From assembly GCA_963714325.1 (NCBI GenBank), contig CAVQOB010000008.1, positions 434,001 through 498,000 on the forward strand: DNA of 64,000 nt, given 5' to 3'. The notes beneath the pieces were generated by a model, which saw nothing but the letters and a program-made list of their open reading frames with translations, was not told the DNA's origin and made no database searches. Positions within the stretch are counted from its first letter, which is position 1. Every line of letters begins with the position of its first letter. Shown here piece after piece: positions 1 through 9,284 of the stretch. Origin of the DNA: CAVQOB01 sp963714325 (lineage in GTDB: Bacteria; Pseudomonadota; Alphaproteobacteria; Rhizobiales; Hyphomicrobiaceae). Position numbers and translations under genes: made by a program.

Positions 1-648
1 GTAGAGCTTCACGCCGGTATCCCAGAGCCGCATGTCGACACGCTGATCGCCAAGCACCTTCAACGCCGTGGTGTTGGTCTGCCATCCGGTGAAGGCATCG
101 ACCTGCCCGGTCATCAGTGGTGTCATGTCGGCGCCTGACGTGACAATCGTGACTTTGCTTTCGTCGATCTTGTTCTTTGCCATCAGCGCCTTCAAGAGAA
201 TGACGCCGGTTGCCTGGATGCCGACCTTCTTGCCGATCAAGTCCTTGGGTTCCTTGATCGGGTTCTTCGCCAGTGAGAAAAACGTGTAGGGGTGCTGCTG
301 TCCGCCAACGGCAAAGCATTTGATCGGCAGGTCCTGCGATACCGCGAGCATCAGCGATGGACTGGACGAGACCTGCCCGCCTTCGAATTTGCCTGACGCA
401 ACGATCGCCACGCCGTCGATGCTGGGTCCACCCGGCTGAAACGCGAGGCCGATCCCCTCCTGATCATAGTAGCCGAGCTGCTTGGCGCAGGCTTCGCCGA
501 TCTGATTGCCCGACAGCAGCCATCCCAACTGCAGGTTGACCATCGGTTTGCCCTGCGCGTTGGCACCGACACCCACGAAGGCGCCGGTCCCCATGGCCGC
601 AGCACTCGCACCGATTTTCAGGACGCCACGACGATCGATCCCTTTCAT
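1..648 (-). CDS. NMT1/THI5-like ABC transporter substrate-binding protein, partial
   Basis: The frame is open to the left edge, so the C-terminus lies outside the window; 216 codons are present. The start is the ATG at 648, preceded on the minus strand by GGAGG. The N-terminus carries twin arginines, DRRGVLKIG, and an Ala/Gly-rich stretch ending in ANAQ, which reads as a Tat or Sec signal. The mature part (VNLQLGWLLSGNQIGEACA, then the KEPKDLIGKKVGIQATG hinge) is typical of SsuA/THI5-type periplasmic binding proteins for sulfonates, nitrate or thiamine precursors. The ligand cannot be told. Any permease and ATPase partners would lie to the left of the window. Confidence 0.85.
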   Translation of the reverse strand, partial: MKGIDRRGVLKIGASAAAMGTGAFVGVGANAQGKPMVNLQLGWLLSGNQIGEACAKQLGYYDQEGIGLAFQPGGPSIDGVAIVASGKFEGGQVSSSPSLMLAVSQDLPIKCFAVGGQQHPYTFFSLAKNPIKEPKDLIGKKVGIQATGVILLKALMAKNKIDESKVTIVTSGADMTPLMTGQVDAFTGWQTNTTALKVLGDQRVDMRLWDTGVKLY

Positions 649-932
649 AAGTTCCTCCCAAAGGCCCAAAGTGGTCTCAAACAGTCCAAGACGGTAACTT
701 GCTGCCAATAACCGGGGGACGCAAGGGCCCTTGGCCATCGCGCACATCTGACGTGTTGTGCGGTGCACGCGGCGTGCGCGATTGAGTGTCAGGCAACACG
801 CGGTCGCCATGCACAGTATTGAAACAAGCGAACCAAACCCACCTTGACGAACGGGCTGGGATTGAACGACGCTGCAATGTAGCGAAGTGTACATCGCCAT
901 GAACACCAGCACGCAGCGTGGTCAAGCGTAAC

Positions 933-1781
933 ATGCGGCTCCTGACTTGGAACATTCAGTGGGGGCTCGGCGTCGACGGTCGCGTGAACCTCGACCGCAT
1001 CGCCGCTGAGGTTCGGCGCCTCGGCGATCCAGACGTGGTCTGCCTGCAGGAAGTGACCGCCGGCTTCAAAGAACTCGCCGGTAACGACGGCTCGGATCAG
1101 TTCGCCGATTTGGCGCGCTTGTTTCCATCGCATCTTGCAGTTGCAGCTCCTGCGCTCGATTTTGCTGGTGAACGTCGCGCTCGCAAACTGTTCGGCAACA
1201 TGGTCCTATCGCGCTATCCCGTCGGCAGCATCGAACGCCACAACTTGCCCTGGCGCACTTTGCCTGATCGCGAATGCATGCCACGCGGATTGTTGGCAGT
1301 GACCGTATTAACGCCGAGCGGACCATTGCGCATTATGACCACTCATATCGAATGGTCTGCATCGGAATTTCGCGACGCCCAAGTCGACGCGATCCGCAAT
1401 GTACATCAAGAGGCGTGCTGGCGCGTTGCAACTCCGGCCGCGGTTGGCAAGGCCGGCTACGCGCCGCAGCCCGCAACGAAGTCTGCAATATTGTGTGGCG
1501 ACTTCAATATGCAACCTGGAGAGGCAACGCGCGCACGACTGATGGCGCCGTTCAAGGCGCCGCAAACGCCTCAATTCATCGACGCTTTTGCGGTCCTTTG
1601 CCCCGGCAAGGTGCATCCACCGTCGATGTGCCTGTTCGATCAGACGGATGGCCCCGCCCGCTGCCTGGATTACGTATTTTGCACGGAGGATCTGGCCCCG
1701 CACATCACCGAGGTCACCTACGATCAATCAAGTCGTGCCTCCGACCACCAACCTGTGCTCTTGGAATGTGCTGAGACGTAA
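933..1781 (+). CDS. Endonuclease/exonuclease/phosphatase family protein
   Basis: 282 residues from ATG 933; a GTG at 918 would add five residues. It has the family landmarks in order: LLTWNIQWG at the N-terminus, VCLQEV (metal-binding Glu), TTHIEW, CGDFN (catalytic Asp and Asn), LDYVF, and SDHQPVLLE (catalytic Asp-His) at the C-terminus. This is the fold of metal-dependent phosphodiesterases such as exonuclease III, sphingomyelinases and inositol phosphatases. No signal peptide is visible, so a cytoplasmic enzyme is expected. The substrate is unknown. It faces away from the binding-protein gene on its left and lies 85 bases before the ABC operon, so it may have its own promoter. Confidence 0.85.
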   Translation: MRLLTWNIQWGLGVDGRVNLDRIAAEVRRLGDPDVVCLQEVTAGFKELAGNDGSDQFADLARLFPSHLAVAAPALDFAGERRARKLFGNMVLSRYPVGSIERHNLPWRTLPDRECMPRGLLAVTVLTPSGPLRIMTTHIEWSASEFRDAQVDAIRNVHQEACWRVATPAAVGKAGYAPQPATKSAILCGDFNMQPGEATRARLMAPFKAPQTPQFIDAFAVLCPGKVHPPSMCLFDQTDGPARCLDYVFCTEDLAPHITEVTYDQSSRASDHQPVLLECAET

Positions 1782-1866
1782 TCCCAACGCACCAAGAGCG
1801 CGGTAGTATCCAAGACCGACAATAGCGGGCTACACTACTGCAATGTTGCAGTCGGCGGGAAACCAG

Positions 1867-2964
1867 ATGACGAGCAAACAGCCTCCAGCAATTCACGTCG
1901 GACAACTGAGTTCCGGCTATGGCGGCCGGGCGGTGGTCCACGATGTGGACCTGTCGGTCGCGCCTGGCGAATTTGTTGCCATCCTCGGGTCCTCTGGCTG
2001 TGGCAAGACGACGCTTTTACGGACTATCGCCGGATTCCAGAAGGCACTGGGCGGACGTATCAATCTGTTCGGACGGGACGTCACTGACGAGCCACCCGAG
2101 CGACGCGATCTCGCTATGGTCTTCCAGTCCTATGCGCTCTGGCCGCACATGACCGTCGCCGGCAACATCGGTTTCGGATTGAAATTGCGCGGACAGCATC
2201 GCGCCGAGATCGATCGTCGGATCGCGGCCGTGCTCGAACTGCTCAACTTACCAGGGTTGGCGGAAAGAAAAGTGACCGACCTCTCGGGCGGACAGCGCCA
2301 ACGCGTGGCTCTCGGCCGGGCACTTGCGATCGAGCCACGGATCCTGCTGCTTGATGAACCCTTGTCCAACCTCGATGCAAAGGTTCGCCTGCATTTGAGG
2401 TCTGAGATCAAGGCGCTGCAGCGCAAACTCGGTTTCTCCGCCGTCCACGTCACCCATGATCGCGAGGAAGCTATGACCATGGCGGATCGGATCATTGTCA
2501 TGGATCAGGGTCGCATCGCCCAGCAGGGTACCCCGGAAGATGTCTATAACCGACCAACCAGCGCATTCATTGCGTCCTTCATGGGCGCAGAGAACACGAT
2601 CGATCTCGACGTCACGCGCAGCGAACGAGGCGTCAACGTCCGCGCCGAAGGTGGCGGTGCGCCAACGCCATGGCCCGGCGAGCTTCCACTGGGGCGTCTG
2701 CGCGCGCACTTCCGTGAGGAAGTCGCTCGCATTGTTGATGACGCCCACAGTCGCGACATGATTGTCCTGCCCGGCCACATCACCTCGCGCGCATACCCGG
2801 GTGGTCACTATCGCTATGGGGTTGCCGTCGCCGGGCGGCAGTATGGCGTAAAAGATTCAATTTTTCGCGAAACCGATCGACCGGTCGCATTGGGGCTACC
2901 GATCAAAGATCTGCATGTTTTCCCGATGTCAGAAGTAGAAGCACAGGAGAGGAACGCACGATGA
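1867..2964 (+). CDS. ABC transporter ATP-binding protein, PotA/FbpC type
   Basis: 365 residues. ATG 1867 is preferred over ATG 1843 because GGGA sits six bases ahead of it. Walker A is GSSGCGKT at residues 41-48, followed by a Q-loop (VFQSYALWPHM), the signature LSGGQRQR, Walker B LLLDEP and the switch histidine in THDREEA. The C-terminal third is TOBE-like, as in importers for iron, spermidine/putrescine or 2-aminoethylphosphonate. It overlaps the binding-protein gene by four bases (ATGA) and leads the operon ATPase, binding protein, permease, permease. It energises uptake on the cytoplasmic face of the membrane. Confidence 0.92.
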   Translation: MTSKQPPAIHVGQLSSGYGGRAVVHDVDLSVAPGEFVAILGSSGCGKTTLLRTIAGFQKALGGRINLFGRDVTDEPPERRDLAMVFQSYALWPHMTVAGNIGFGLKLRGQHRAEIDRRIAAVLELLNLPGLAERKVTDLSGGQRQRVALGRALAIEPRILLLDEPLSNLDAKVRLHLRSEIKALQRKLGFSAVHVTHDREEAMTMADRIIVMDQGRIAQQGTPEDVYNRPTSAFIASFMGAENTIDLDVTRSERGVNVRAEGGGAPTPWPGELPLGRLRAHFREEVARIVDDAHSRDMIVLPGHITSRAYPGGHYRYGVAVAGRQYGVKDSIFRETDRPVALGLPIKDLHVFPMSEVEAQERNAR

Positions 2965-4097
2965 AAAAATCAATGATGTTTCTAGCGGCGCTACCGCTGG
3001 TGTTCGCGACGCCATCCTTGGCGCAAACCATCAATGTCGCGACAGCTGGCGACCAGAATATGGTCGACTACATCAAGGACTTCCTCGGCCCGATGTTCGA
3101 GCAGGCCAATCCCGGCACTAAAGTCGTCGCGGTCGGCACCGGACCGGGCGACGGTGGGTCGCAGAAGATTTATGAAAAGCTCTCGGCGCAGTCGGCGGCT
3201 GGCGCTGACAAATGGGACTTCGACGTCATCGTCGTGCACCAGAAGATGGCGGGGCAGATGGTCGGCGAGAAACTCCTGTCGTCCTATACGACAAAGATTG
3301 CGACCGGCGCACTAGCCACACGAGATACAGCAAAGAGCGCGCTCGGCGCCAACGTCTCTGGTTTTGTCATCCCGATGTTCCACAGCCAGACCGCTATCGC
3401 TTACAATCCGGCACTCGTGAAGGACGTGCCCAACAGTTACGCGGAACTGGTCGAGTGGGCCAAGAAGAACCCGAAAAAGTTCGGCTACAACGGCATCAAA
3501 GGCGGCATGTCGGGTGTCGCATTCGTGACTGGTTGGGTCTACGCCTTCGGTGGTGATGCCGCCAAACTCATGTCGGGGCCCTACGATGGCGCGACAAAGG
3601 CTGCGTGGGATGGCTCACTGGCCAACCTGAAGGAGTTTAATAAGAGCGTTGTCATCACGCCCGGCAATGCCGGCACTCTCGACATGTTGAATCGCGGCGA
3701 GATCGCCATGGGGCCGGTCTGGGTCGACATGTTTTATACGTGGATGGCCGACGGTAAGCTGCCGCCCGACATGAAATTGAAGCTCGTTGCGCCGGGCATG
3801 CCCGGTCAGCCGATGTACTACGCAATCCCCGCCAAAGCCGCGAACGGTTCGCTCGCCGAAAAGTTTGTCGCCATGGCAACCAGTCCGGAAGTTCAGGCCA
3901 ACGGCATTGTGAAGAAATTCAACTGGTATCCGGGTATCGACGCCAAGCATCTCGAGGGCAAGTTGGATGCGGCAGCGTGGAAGAAGCTGTTCACAGACAT
4001 TAGCCCTGAAGACCTGGCGAGCAAGGGCAAGCCGTTTCCACTCGGTCAGTACTTCAATGAAATCCTCGAGAGTTACGAGAAAAAGGTCGCGAATTGA
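2961..4097 (+). CDS. ABC transporter extracellular substrate-binding protein
   Basis: 378 residues with a clear Sec signal peptide (MKKSMMFLAALPLVFATPSLAQ, cut after SLAQ). The mature domain (INVATAGDQNMVDYIKD, then KWDFDVIVVHQ, SGFVIPMFHSQTAIAYN, MLNRGEIAMGPVWVDMF) is of the family 1/PotD-like two-lobed type that binds sugars, polyamines, iron or phosphonates. The ligand cannot be deduced. Translation is coupled to the ATPase gene by an ATGA overlap. A stem-loop follows the stop, before the permease genes, and could raise the yield of this protein over the permeases. Confidence 0.9.
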   Translation: MKKSMMFLAALPLVFATPSLAQTINVATAGDQNMVDYIKDFLGPMFEQANPGTKVVAVGTGPGDGGSQKIYEKLSAQSAAGADKWDFDVIVVHQKMAGQMVGEKLLSSYTTKIATGALATRDTAKSALGANVSGFVIPMFHSQTAIAYNPALVKDVPNSYAELVEWAKKNPKKFGYNGIKGGMSGVAFVTGWVYAFGGDAAKLMSGPYDGATKAAWDGSLANLKEFNKSVVITPGNAGTLDMLNRGEIAMGPVWVDMFYTWMADGKLPPDMKLKLVAPGMPGQPMYYAIPAKAANGSLAEKFVAMATSPEVQANGIVKKFNWYPGIDAKHLEGKLDAAAWKKLFTDISPEDLASKGKPFPLGQYFNEILESYEKKVAN

Positions 4098-4114
4098 CGG
4101 TAGAGAGTGAGATC

Positions 4115-4140
4115 GGTGTCAGATCCATGGGTCTGACACC
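4115..4140 (+). promoter_or_regulatory. Intercistronic stem-loop after the binding-protein gene
   Basis: GGTGTCAGA (4115-4123) and TCTGACACC (4132-4140) are perfect nine-base complements around TCCATGGG. No T-run follows, so this is not a classical terminator. It lies between the binding-protein stop (4097) and the first permease (4158), where such hairpins often stabilise or partly attenuate the message. Confidence 0.7.
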
Positions 4141-4157
4141 GCGGCCCATCGCAGCAC

Positions 4158-4997
4158 ATGAAAACCAACTCCTCCGTTATCGCCTTGGCTCTCGTCACGC
4201 CGGCCCTCGCAATGGTCGGCGTGATGTTCGTGTTCCCCCTTGTGTTGTCGGTCGCCTCCGCGTTCACCGGACCAAGTGGGGCGCCGTCCCTTGCAAACTT
4301 TGTCAAGGCCTATGAACTTTACTCTGGCGACGTCGTCTTCACGCTGCTGATCGTGTGCTTGTCGACGGCACTGATCGCCATCGCCGCGATCGCGATTGCC
4401 GGCACGCTGGCTCTCGGCGAAACGCCGTGGGTTGTCGCGACACTGGCTTGGCTCTATCGCTGGCCCTTGTTCATTCCATTTATCGTCGCCGCACAGTGCA
4501 TGCGCACGTTTCTCGCCAAGAACGGGCTAATGAACAATTCTCTCGTAGCCGCCGGAATCCTCGACCCGGCAGATACGCAGAGTTTTCTCGATTGGCGCGG
4601 CATCGTGCTCACGTTCGTCTGGAAGCAGACGCCGTTCGTGACGCTGTTGTTAGCTGGCGCCATGGCGTCACTCGACCGCTCGACCATCGAGGCCGGACGC
4701 AATCTGGGTGCTGGCCGTCTGCGAGTTCTCTTTTCGATTGTACTGCCGCAGGTGTCGCAAACCCTCATGGTTGGGTTGGTATTGTCCTTCGTCACGATGC
4801 TGTCTGTCCTGTCGGTGCCGCTGATGGTCGCTGGCTCCCAGCCAACGATGTTGACCGTCGATATGGCCTTCCGGATTAATTCCTACAGCGACTACGGCAC
4901 CGCCAATGCGCTCGGCGTGATCTCCTATCTTATGACTGCGCTCGCCGCGTGGCTCTATCTGCGCCATAACCTCGCGGAGGATCGGCAGAGGACATGA
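4158..4997 (+). CDS. ABC transporter permease (first of pair)
   Basis: 279 residues with about six hydrophobic segments, starting with VIALALVTPALAMVGVMFVFPLVLSV. The cytoplasmic EAA loop is recognisable as TIEAGRNLGAGRLRVLFSIVLPQ around residues 175-198. This is the inner-membrane half-channel of the importer encoded by 1867-5800, family of PotB/FbpB/CysU-like permeases. It overlaps the next permease gene by four bases (ATGA at 4994), so the two are translated together and presumably form a heterodimer. Confidence 0.9.
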   Translation: MKTNSSVIALALVTPALAMVGVMFVFPLVLSVASAFTGPSGAPSLANFVKAYELYSGDVVFTLLIVCLSTALIAIAAIAIAGTLALGETPWVVATLAWLYRWPLFIPFIVAAQCMRTFLAKNGLMNNSLVAAGILDPADTQSFLDWRGIVLTFVWKQTPFVTLLLAGAMASLDRSTIEAGRNLGAGRLRVLFSIVLPQVSQTLMVGLVLSFVTMLSVLSVPLMVAGSQPTMLTVDMAFRINSYSDYGTANALGVISYLMTALAAWLYLRHNLAEDRQRT

Positions 4998-5800
4998 CGG
5001 CCATCTGGAAATCGGCGCCGAAGGCGCTCGGCCTCGCGCTCTTTGCATTCGTACTTCTTGGGCCACTCGCCAATCTCGTGTTGTGGTCGGTGGCGGAGCG
5101 TTGGTACACACCCTTCAAGCTCCCGGTGACGTACGGCTTCCGCTACTGGGAGACGGTCTTCCGCCCGACCGGTGACGCCATGAGTGCGCTCTCAGTCAGT
5201 GTCGCAATCGCCTGCCTCGTCGTTGTCGTCGCGCTCGCGGTGTCGATCCCGGCCGGCTACGCTTTGGCCCGCCTCAAATTGCCGGCGCGCGGACTGATTA
5301 TGATCGCGTTCTTGCTCCCACAGGCCTTCCCGTCGATCGCCGTCTACATCAACGTCGCCAGGATCTTTTACACCCTCGGACTGACCGGCACGATCGCCGG
5401 CGTCGTGCTGGTCCATGCAGCCCATGCTCTCGTCTACTCGGTCTGGATCACCAGTGCAGCCTTTGCAGCCGTCGATCGCGATTTGGAGTTAGCCGCCCGC
5501 AACATGGGTGCATCGGCATGGCGCGCCTTCTGGTCGGTGACCTTGCCACTCGCCGCGCCGGGCATCATGGCCAGCGCGATATTCGTCTTTCTTGAAAGCC
5601 TTGACGAATTCACCGGCACATTCTTCGTCGGCGTGCCGCAGGTCATCACACTGCCCTTGCTGTTGTACAATGCCAGTATGGGTGGCAACTACCAGATTGC
5701 TTCGATTACGGCGCTGATCCTGTTGGTCCCGTCGATCGTGTTCATGCTGGTGATTGAACGCTACCTGCGCGCCGATGTCCTCGCCAAGGTCGGTCGGTAG
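4994..5800 (+). CDS. ABC transporter permease (second of pair)
   Basis: 268 residues, six predicted membrane segments, and an EAA-type loop LELAARNMGASAWRAFWSVTLP around residues 162-183. It resembles PotC/FbpB second-half permeases and completes the importer. It starts inside the stop of the first permease gene. It ends 57 bases from a convergent alpha/beta hydrolase gene; the gap holds a short dyad TCCATT/AATGGA (5813-5826) that may mark the operon end, but no clear terminator is seen. Confidence 0.9.
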   Translation: MTAIWKSAPKALGLALFAFVLLGPLANLVLWSVAERWYTPFKLPVTYGFRYWETVFRPTGDAMSALSVSVAIACLVVVVALAVSIPAGYALARLKLPARGLIMIAFLLPQAFPSIAVYINVARIFYTLGLTGTIAGVVLVHAAHALVYSVWITSAAFAAVDRDLELAARNMGASAWRAFWSVTLPLAAPGIMASAIFVFLESLDEFTGTFFVGVPQVITLPLLLYNASMGGNYQIASITALILLVPSIVFMLVIERYLRADVLAKVGR

Positions 5801-5857
5801 TCAAGTACGCTTTCCATTCCAATGGATCGCGAAGTCCGCGACTGGCAATCGCCGAGA

Positions 5858-6892
5858 TCAAGCCGACGGTGGTGGTGGCGCGCTGAGGAATGTCTGCACG
5901 ATATGCCAGAGCCGTTGGCGCTGACTTGAGATCATCCCGCCGCCGTGCGTCAGTCCTTTGACGAACACGAAGCTCTTTTCCTTCGAGGCAATCTTGTTGA
6001 AGAACTCGAACAGTTCTTCTTCCGTCGCGTTGCCGTCGTGTTCGGGCCGTATCAGGCAGACCGGACAATTGAGTTTCGTCGGATCGACCATCGGCATATT
6101 GACGGCCATGTCCAGATACGTGCCGCTCGGAACGCTATCGCCAAATCTGAGTTCATAATCGGCGAGTGCCTTCATGACGGCTGGTTCGCCTTTACCGGCG
6201 ACATCGCGATTGAAGACGCTTTGCACTTGCGCCATGCCAAACGGACGGCGCGGATTAGCCTTGTAGGATTCCGCTTGCTTCTTGCGGCGCTCGATCTCTG
6301 GCGCATTTTTACCCGTGTAGGTAAAGGCATGCAGGATCAATCGGTCGACGCGTTTGGGCTCTACCACCGCAAACGCTCCGGCGCGGATGGCACCCGAAGA
6401 GGCACCAAACATCATGACCGAGGCCTTGCCGGTGACGGTCTCGATCAATGGCAATGCAGCCTTCAAATCTTCGACGCCGCTCTGGATTCCGGAGTTGCCA
6501 GCCGTACGCGAAGAGAATCCGAAACCCTCGTGATCCATCGTCCACACGTCGTAGCCAAGCCCAGCGAAATGATCCATGGCGGAGTACCCGGCGTGGCCGG
6601 GCACGATCAGGTCGTAGCTGCCTCGGCCCGAAAATGTCGACCCGTGTACGAAAAACAGCACTGGCCGGTTGGAGTTTCCACCGGCGCGCCGCTTGCGATA
6701 AAGATACAGCTTCACGGCGCCCTTCATAGCCCAGTGCTCCTGCGCTTCGATCTGAGCGAGCGTTGCCGGTTTCGACTCTTGTGCCGATCCAGGCGATGCG
6801 ATGAGCCCGGTCGCTGTCGCGAGCAGCGATGCCTTGAGCAGGTCACGGCGCAACAGATTGCCAGGGCGGCGATCGAGTGATGAGAGCTTCAT
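5858..6892 (-). CDS. Exported alpha/beta hydrolase
   Basis: 344 residues from ATG 6892. The N-terminus NLLRRDLLKASLLATA followed by GLIASPGSAQ is a good Tat signal. The hydrolase core shows an oxyanion-hole strand (LFFVHGSTFSG), a nucleophile elbow FGASSGA with the central Ser in GxSxG form, an acid region around RPEHDGNATEEE, and a C-terminal His in LTHGGGM. The product is expected in the periplasm as an esterase, lactonase or haloacid-type hydrolase. It is divergent from the LigI-like amidohydrolase gene, with about 190 bases of shared promoter region, suggesting joint control with the TRAP cluster. Confidence 0.85.
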   Translation of the reverse strand: MKLSSLDRRPGNLLRRDLLKASLLATATGLIASPGSAQESKPATLAQIEAQEHWAMKGAVKLYLYRKRRAGGNSNRPVLFFVHGSTFSGRGSYDLIVPGHAGYSAMDHFAGLGYDVWTMDHEGFGFSSRTAGNSGIQSGVEDLKAALPLIETVTGKASVMMFGASSGAIRAGAFAVVEPKRVDRLILHAFTYTGKNAPEIERRKKQAESYKANPRRPFGMAQVQSVFNRDVAGKGEPAVMKALADYELRFGDSVPSGTYLDMAVNMPMVDPTKLNCPVCLIRPEHDGNATEEELFEFFNKIASKEKSFVFVKGLTHGGGMISSQRQRLWHIVQTFLSAPPPPSA

Positions 6893-7079
6893 GCTGGACC
6901 CTTTCGGCTGGAGAGCGCGGGTACTGACGCAACAGCGATCCGTTGAAGTTACGGGATTGCCCGGCTGCCATCCAGTGCTGCTGCGTAAAATCATCATCTT
7001 AAATTGTAATGGAGAGCAGTAGGGAAAAGCGTGACCTGGATTTGTTTCTTGACGTCTGCGCATGCGTGGCGAAGATGCG

Positions 7080-7988
7080 ATGTCTTTGAATGATGTTCGA
7101 GGGCTGCTTGTGAAGCCGTGTCCGCCGCCCGATCCATTTCCCCGTCATCCGACGGCGCTGACGCTGCCCGCTGCGGCATGTGATACCCACGGTCATATCT
7201 TTGGTCCGGCGGCACGGTATCCTTGGAATTCCGCGCGCGGCTACACGCCGCCGGATGCCCTGCCATCGGCTTATGAAGACTTGCACGCGGCGTTGGGCGT
7301 ATCGCGTGGCGTGCTCACGCAACCCAGCGTCTATGGTACCGACAACAGCTGCATGCTCGATTACGTCGCGGGCAAACTGAGCTCGATGCGCGCGATTGTG
7401 GCCGTCGCAGCCGATGTCTCAGACCGCGCGCTGTCCGATATGCACGATCGTGGCGCGCGCGGGATTCGCGTGAACATCGCCGATCCCGGTGGCAATCCAT
7501 TCGCCTCATTCGGCGAGATCGCCGCTTTGGCGGAGCGGTTGAAGCCGATGGGCTGGCATGTCGAATTTCTGTTGCACGTCCATCAATTGGACGACGTGCT
7601 TGCTGATCTGCGCCGGCTCCCTGTTGATATCGTGGTCGGGCACTTTGGTTATATGCCGGCTAGCCTTGGCGTCGGGCACACGGCGTATCAGACGTTTCTC
7701 GATGACTTCAGCGACGGGCACTGTTGGGTGAAGTTGACCGCGCCCTATCGGATTACAGCGCAGCAGCGCACCCCCTACAGCGATATTACGCCGTTTGCAC
7801 ACGCGCTCATTGCGCGCCGGCCCGACCGGATCGTATGGGGTACCGATTGGCCGCATCCGATTTGCCCTGTGCCGATGCCCAACGACGGCGCACTTGTCGA
7901 CCACCTCGCTGAGTGGGTTCCAAACGAAAGCCATCGTCAGGCGATCTTGGTCAGCAACCCTGCCGCGCTCTACGGATTCCCAACCTGA
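7080..7988 (+). CDS. Amidohydrolase, LigI (2-pyrone-4,6-dicarboxylate lactonase)-like
   Basis: 302 residues from ATG 7080, where GAAG precedes; ATG 7062 is possible. The N-terminal motif ACDTHGHIFGP and the late motif VWGTDWPHP are hallmarks of the LigI/PDC-lactonase branch of the amidohydrolase superfamily, a TIM barrel that opens lactone rings without metal. Family members also act on other lactones. The gene is followed by a TRAP transporter in the same direction, so it may process the imported carboxylate. The exact substrate is inference only. No signal peptide, so cytoplasmic. Confidence 0.85.
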   Translation: MSLNDVRGLLVKPCPPPDPFPRHPTALTLPAAACDTHGHIFGPAARYPWNSARGYTPPDALPSAYEDLHAALGVSRGVLTQPSVYGTDNSCMLDYVAGKLSSMRAIVAVAADVSDRALSDMHDRGARGIRVNIADPGGNPFASFGEIAALAERLKPMGWHVEFLLHVHQLDDVLADLRRLPVDIVVGHFGYMPASLGVGHTAYQTFLDDFSDGHCWVKLTAPYRITAQQRTPYSDITPFAHALIARRPDRIVWGTDWPHPICPVPMPNDGALVDHLAEWVPNESHRQAILVSNPAALYGFPT

Positions 7989-8155
7989 TCAACGCGAAGA
8001 TTGATGTGGTCATGCCAGTCATTCGATTTTGGAGGTAGCAGGCCGAATGCCAACTGTTAGGGTCTAAGCTGTGATTGCCGTTCTGATGAGCGCTGCGCCA
8101 TCGACGCGCCAGCGAATGAGCGTGATCCAAACAACGAAGCCCGGAGGAAACTGCA

Positions 8156-9193
8156 ATGAACAACGATACGACGAAAGCCGCCAAGATCACGAACCTGACA
8201 CGGCGCCGCGTGCTTGGTCGTGCGACCGGCATGGCGGCCATTCTGGCTTCGGGCCGCGCGCCTGTGTTTGCCCAGGTGGCATCAAAGAAGCTGGTTTTTG
8301 CGCATATCAATGCGATTCCCGAATCAGCAGCAGCTGCGTTCGATTGGATGGCGAAGGAAACCAATACGCGCTCAAAAGGCGCTCTGGAAATGCAGTTCTT
8401 CGGGAAGACACTGATCCCGCAGGAGCTTGAAATCATGAATGCGGTGAAGTCTGGCAATATTGCGATCGGCAATCCCGCCGGCGCCGCCGCGACCGTGTTT
8501 CCGGAGATGGGTGTGTTTCTCGTCCCCTATCTCGTCAAGGACTATAAATCGGCCTATGCGATGTTCAACGGCAAGATCGGCGACGATCTCGGAAAGTCGT
8601 TCGAAGACAAATACAAGCTCAAAACCCTGTGCTTTTTCGACTATGGCTTCCGCCATTTCTGGACCGCGAAAGCGCCGATCATCGAGCCAAAGGATCTGCG
8701 CGGCCGCAAGATTCGCGTTCAACAAGCCAAGGTGTTCGGCGATACGATCAACGGGCTCGGCGGCAACGCGGTGCCGATGGCCTGGGGCGAGGTCGTCTCT
8801 GCCGCCAAGCAGGGCGTGATCGATGGCGGCGATTTACCGATCGTCAACATGGATGCACTCAAGATCTACGAGGTGTCCAAGTACGCGTCGATGACGTTCC
8901 ACAACTACGGCCCGACGGTGAATGTGATGAACCTCGGGATCTGGAATGAACTCTCCGCCGATCATAAAAAGCTGATCATGGATGTCAGCCGCGCAGCTCA
9001 GGAGAAAATCCGCGAGGCAACCGAATCCGTCGATAATTTCGCCAAGGCGAAAGCCGTGCTGGAGCCCAAAGGCATGACGGTTGTCGAGGCCAAGGTTGAT
9101 TTGTTCCGCGATATGGCCAAAGAAAAAATCTGGCCCAATTACAAGAGTCAATATGGTGCGCTGTGGGATCAGGTCGAAAGCTTCAAGGCATAA
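8156..9193 (+). CDS. TRAP transporter substrate-binding protein (DctP family)
   Basis: 345 residues. The N-terminus LTRRRVLGRATGMAA then ILASGRAPVFAQ is a Tat signal. GGAGG lies ten bases before ATG 8156. The body has the DctP pattern: KLVFAHINAIPESA, then LRGRKIRVQQAKVFGDTIN, which carries the conserved Arg that binds the ligand carboxylate, and GEVVSAAKQGVIDGGD. It delivers an organic acid from the periplasm to the QM permease encoded next. The ligand is unknown; the upstream lactonase-like gene hints at a lactone-derived carboxylate. Confidence 0.92.
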   Translation: MNNDTTKAAKITNLTRRRVLGRATGMAAILASGRAPVFAQVASKKLVFAHINAIPESAAAAFDWMAKETNTRSKGALEMQFFGKTLIPQELEIMNAVKSGNIAIGNPAGAAATVFPEMGVFLVPYLVKDYKSAYAMFNGKIGDDLGKSFEDKYKLKTLCFFDYGFRHFWTAKAPIIEPKDLRGRKIRVQQAKVFGDTINGLGGNAVPMAWGEVVSAAKQGVIDGGDLPIVNMDALKIYEVSKYASMTFHNYGPTVNVMNLGIWNELSADHKKLIMDVSRAAQEKIREATESVDNFAKAKAVLEPKGMTVVEAKVDLFRDMAKEKIWPNYKSQYGALWDQVESFKA

Positions 9194-9245
9194 GCTTGCG
9201 GTCGGTTGCCGTCCTTAATTCACATTGCGATTTAACACCCCTCTC

Positions 9246-9276
9246 CTCGTCCATGATGGCCAGCCATCATGGCGAG
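9246..9276 (+). promoter_or_regulatory. Stem-loop ahead of the TRAP small permease start
   Basis: CCATGATGGC (9251-9260) and GCCATCATGG (9263-9272) are perfect ten-base complements with a two-base spacer. CTCG (9246-9249) and CGAG (9273-9276) extend the stem past one bulged T. The distal arm runs into GAGAGG, the ribosome-binding site used by the GTG at 9285. The hairpin could therefore both protect the dctP message and reduce dctQ translation. Confidence 0.65.
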
Positions 9277-9284
9277 AGGCATGA

